From Symbiodinium natans (lineage: Eukaryota; Sar; Dinophyceae; Suessiales; Symbiodiniaceae): 64,000 nt of DNA. The stretch lies in contig CAJNDS010002603.1 in assembly GCA_905221605.1 (NCBI GenBank), forward strand, positions 250,001 through 314,000, in the 5' to 3' direction. Shown in pieces: positions 63,877 to 64,000 of this stretch. The number at the start of each line of letters is the position of its first letter. The stretch's first letter is position 1. The position numbers and the translations under genes were made by a program. Under the pieces are notes generated by a model, which did not search any database, was not told the DNA's origin, and saw nothing but the letters and a program-made list of their open reading frames with translations.

Positions 63877-64000
63877 ACGATTTCAATGGATGTGGTAGGC
63901 TGTACCGCCGCGATCACTGCAGCTGCACAATCTACACGATGGCGTTGCGCTGCATCACTGGTTCACACCATGGCCGTGTCGTCGGAGTTGTCTGAAGAGT
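63877..64000 (+). CDS. PPR-repeat exon continuing the gene interrupted by the retroelement
   Basis: Reads MDVVGCTAAITAAAQSTRW, then RCAASLVHTMAVSSELSEE and runs off the window. The xVxxxTAAITAxxxxxxWxxAxxLxxxM series is a PPR repeat in the same style as the exon at 54,732-54,860. With a GA donor at 54,861 and AG at 63,875-63,876 the frames join correctly (AMNACK to TISMDVV). Partial at the right edge. Confidence 0.65.

Overview
This window looks like nuclear DNA of a dinoflagellate, most like a photosynthetic suessialean/symbiodiniacean; the species cannot be told from the sequence. The evidence is: (i) a complete dinoflagellate spliced-leader (SL) sequence followed by two truncated SL relics at 54,931-54,981; (ii) genes cut into many short exons whose introns mostly begin with GC or GA instead of GT (in one gene 15 GC, 4 GT and 3 GA donors among 22 reconstructed introns) and end in AG followed by G; (iii) every gene I can support lies on the + strand, as in dinoflagellate unidirectional gene arrays; (iv) scattered TTTAGGG-type telomere-like motifs; (v) abundant simple repeats and a DYW-class PPR gene. 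Because of the introns, the real proteins had to be rebuilt exon by exon; long uninterrupted open frames outside the retroelement are mostly not genes.

Layout. 1-2,948: a multi-pass membrane protein with a TRP/receptor-like C-terminal region, containing a tandemly duplicated intron. 2,949-5,225: no supported gene. 5,226-12,863: a mitochondrial branched-chain 2-oxoacid dehydrogenase E2 (DBT-like) with two lipoyl domains, an E3-binding domain and a catalytic domain with its DHRHLDG active site, rebuilt almost completely. 12,864-28,850: one or two calcyphosin/EFCAB-like EF-hand genes (clear exons at 14.7-18.0 kb and 26.0-28.8 kb) separated by repeat-rich DNA that includes two identical 0.3-kb direct repeats and a 2.26-kb unit bounded by inverted repeats. 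29,371-34,365: an RNA-binding protein with four cold-shock domains, each cut by an intron at the same place; its introns hold a further inverted-repeat unit. 34.8-35.1 kb: another EF-hand-like gene. 35.2-40.2 kb: poorly understood exons and a 0.9-kb trinucleotide tract. 40.97-53.85 kb: a PPR gene of the DYW (RNA-editing cytidine deaminase) class, whose 3.4-kb intron contains a 2.9-kb inverted-repeat unit filled with telomere-like repeats, hairpins and a large foldback array; an antisense Ty1/copia integrase fragment lies in its last intron. 54.7 kb and 63.9-64.0 kb: two exons of a second PPR gene, separated by a ~9-kb intron.

That last intron holds the most striking object: an ~8.8-kb LINE-like retroelement (54,931 to about 63,720). 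It starts exactly with the spliced leader plus two SL relics, so its RNA appears to have been trans-spliced and reverse-transcribed through several rounds. It encodes ORF1 (coiled coil plus RRM-like region, broken at a run of eight G), ORF2 (apurinic-type endonuclease plus reverse transcriptase), which follows ORF1 in the same frame after a single TGA, and a third, unrecognised 1,289-codon acidic/Gln/Trp-rich ORF downstream of the reverse transcriptase.

The host genes point to organelle work (mitochondrial branched-chain amino-acid catabolism, organelle RNA editing) and calcium/RNA-binding functions. They are not obviously one pathway; they share only orientation and intron style.
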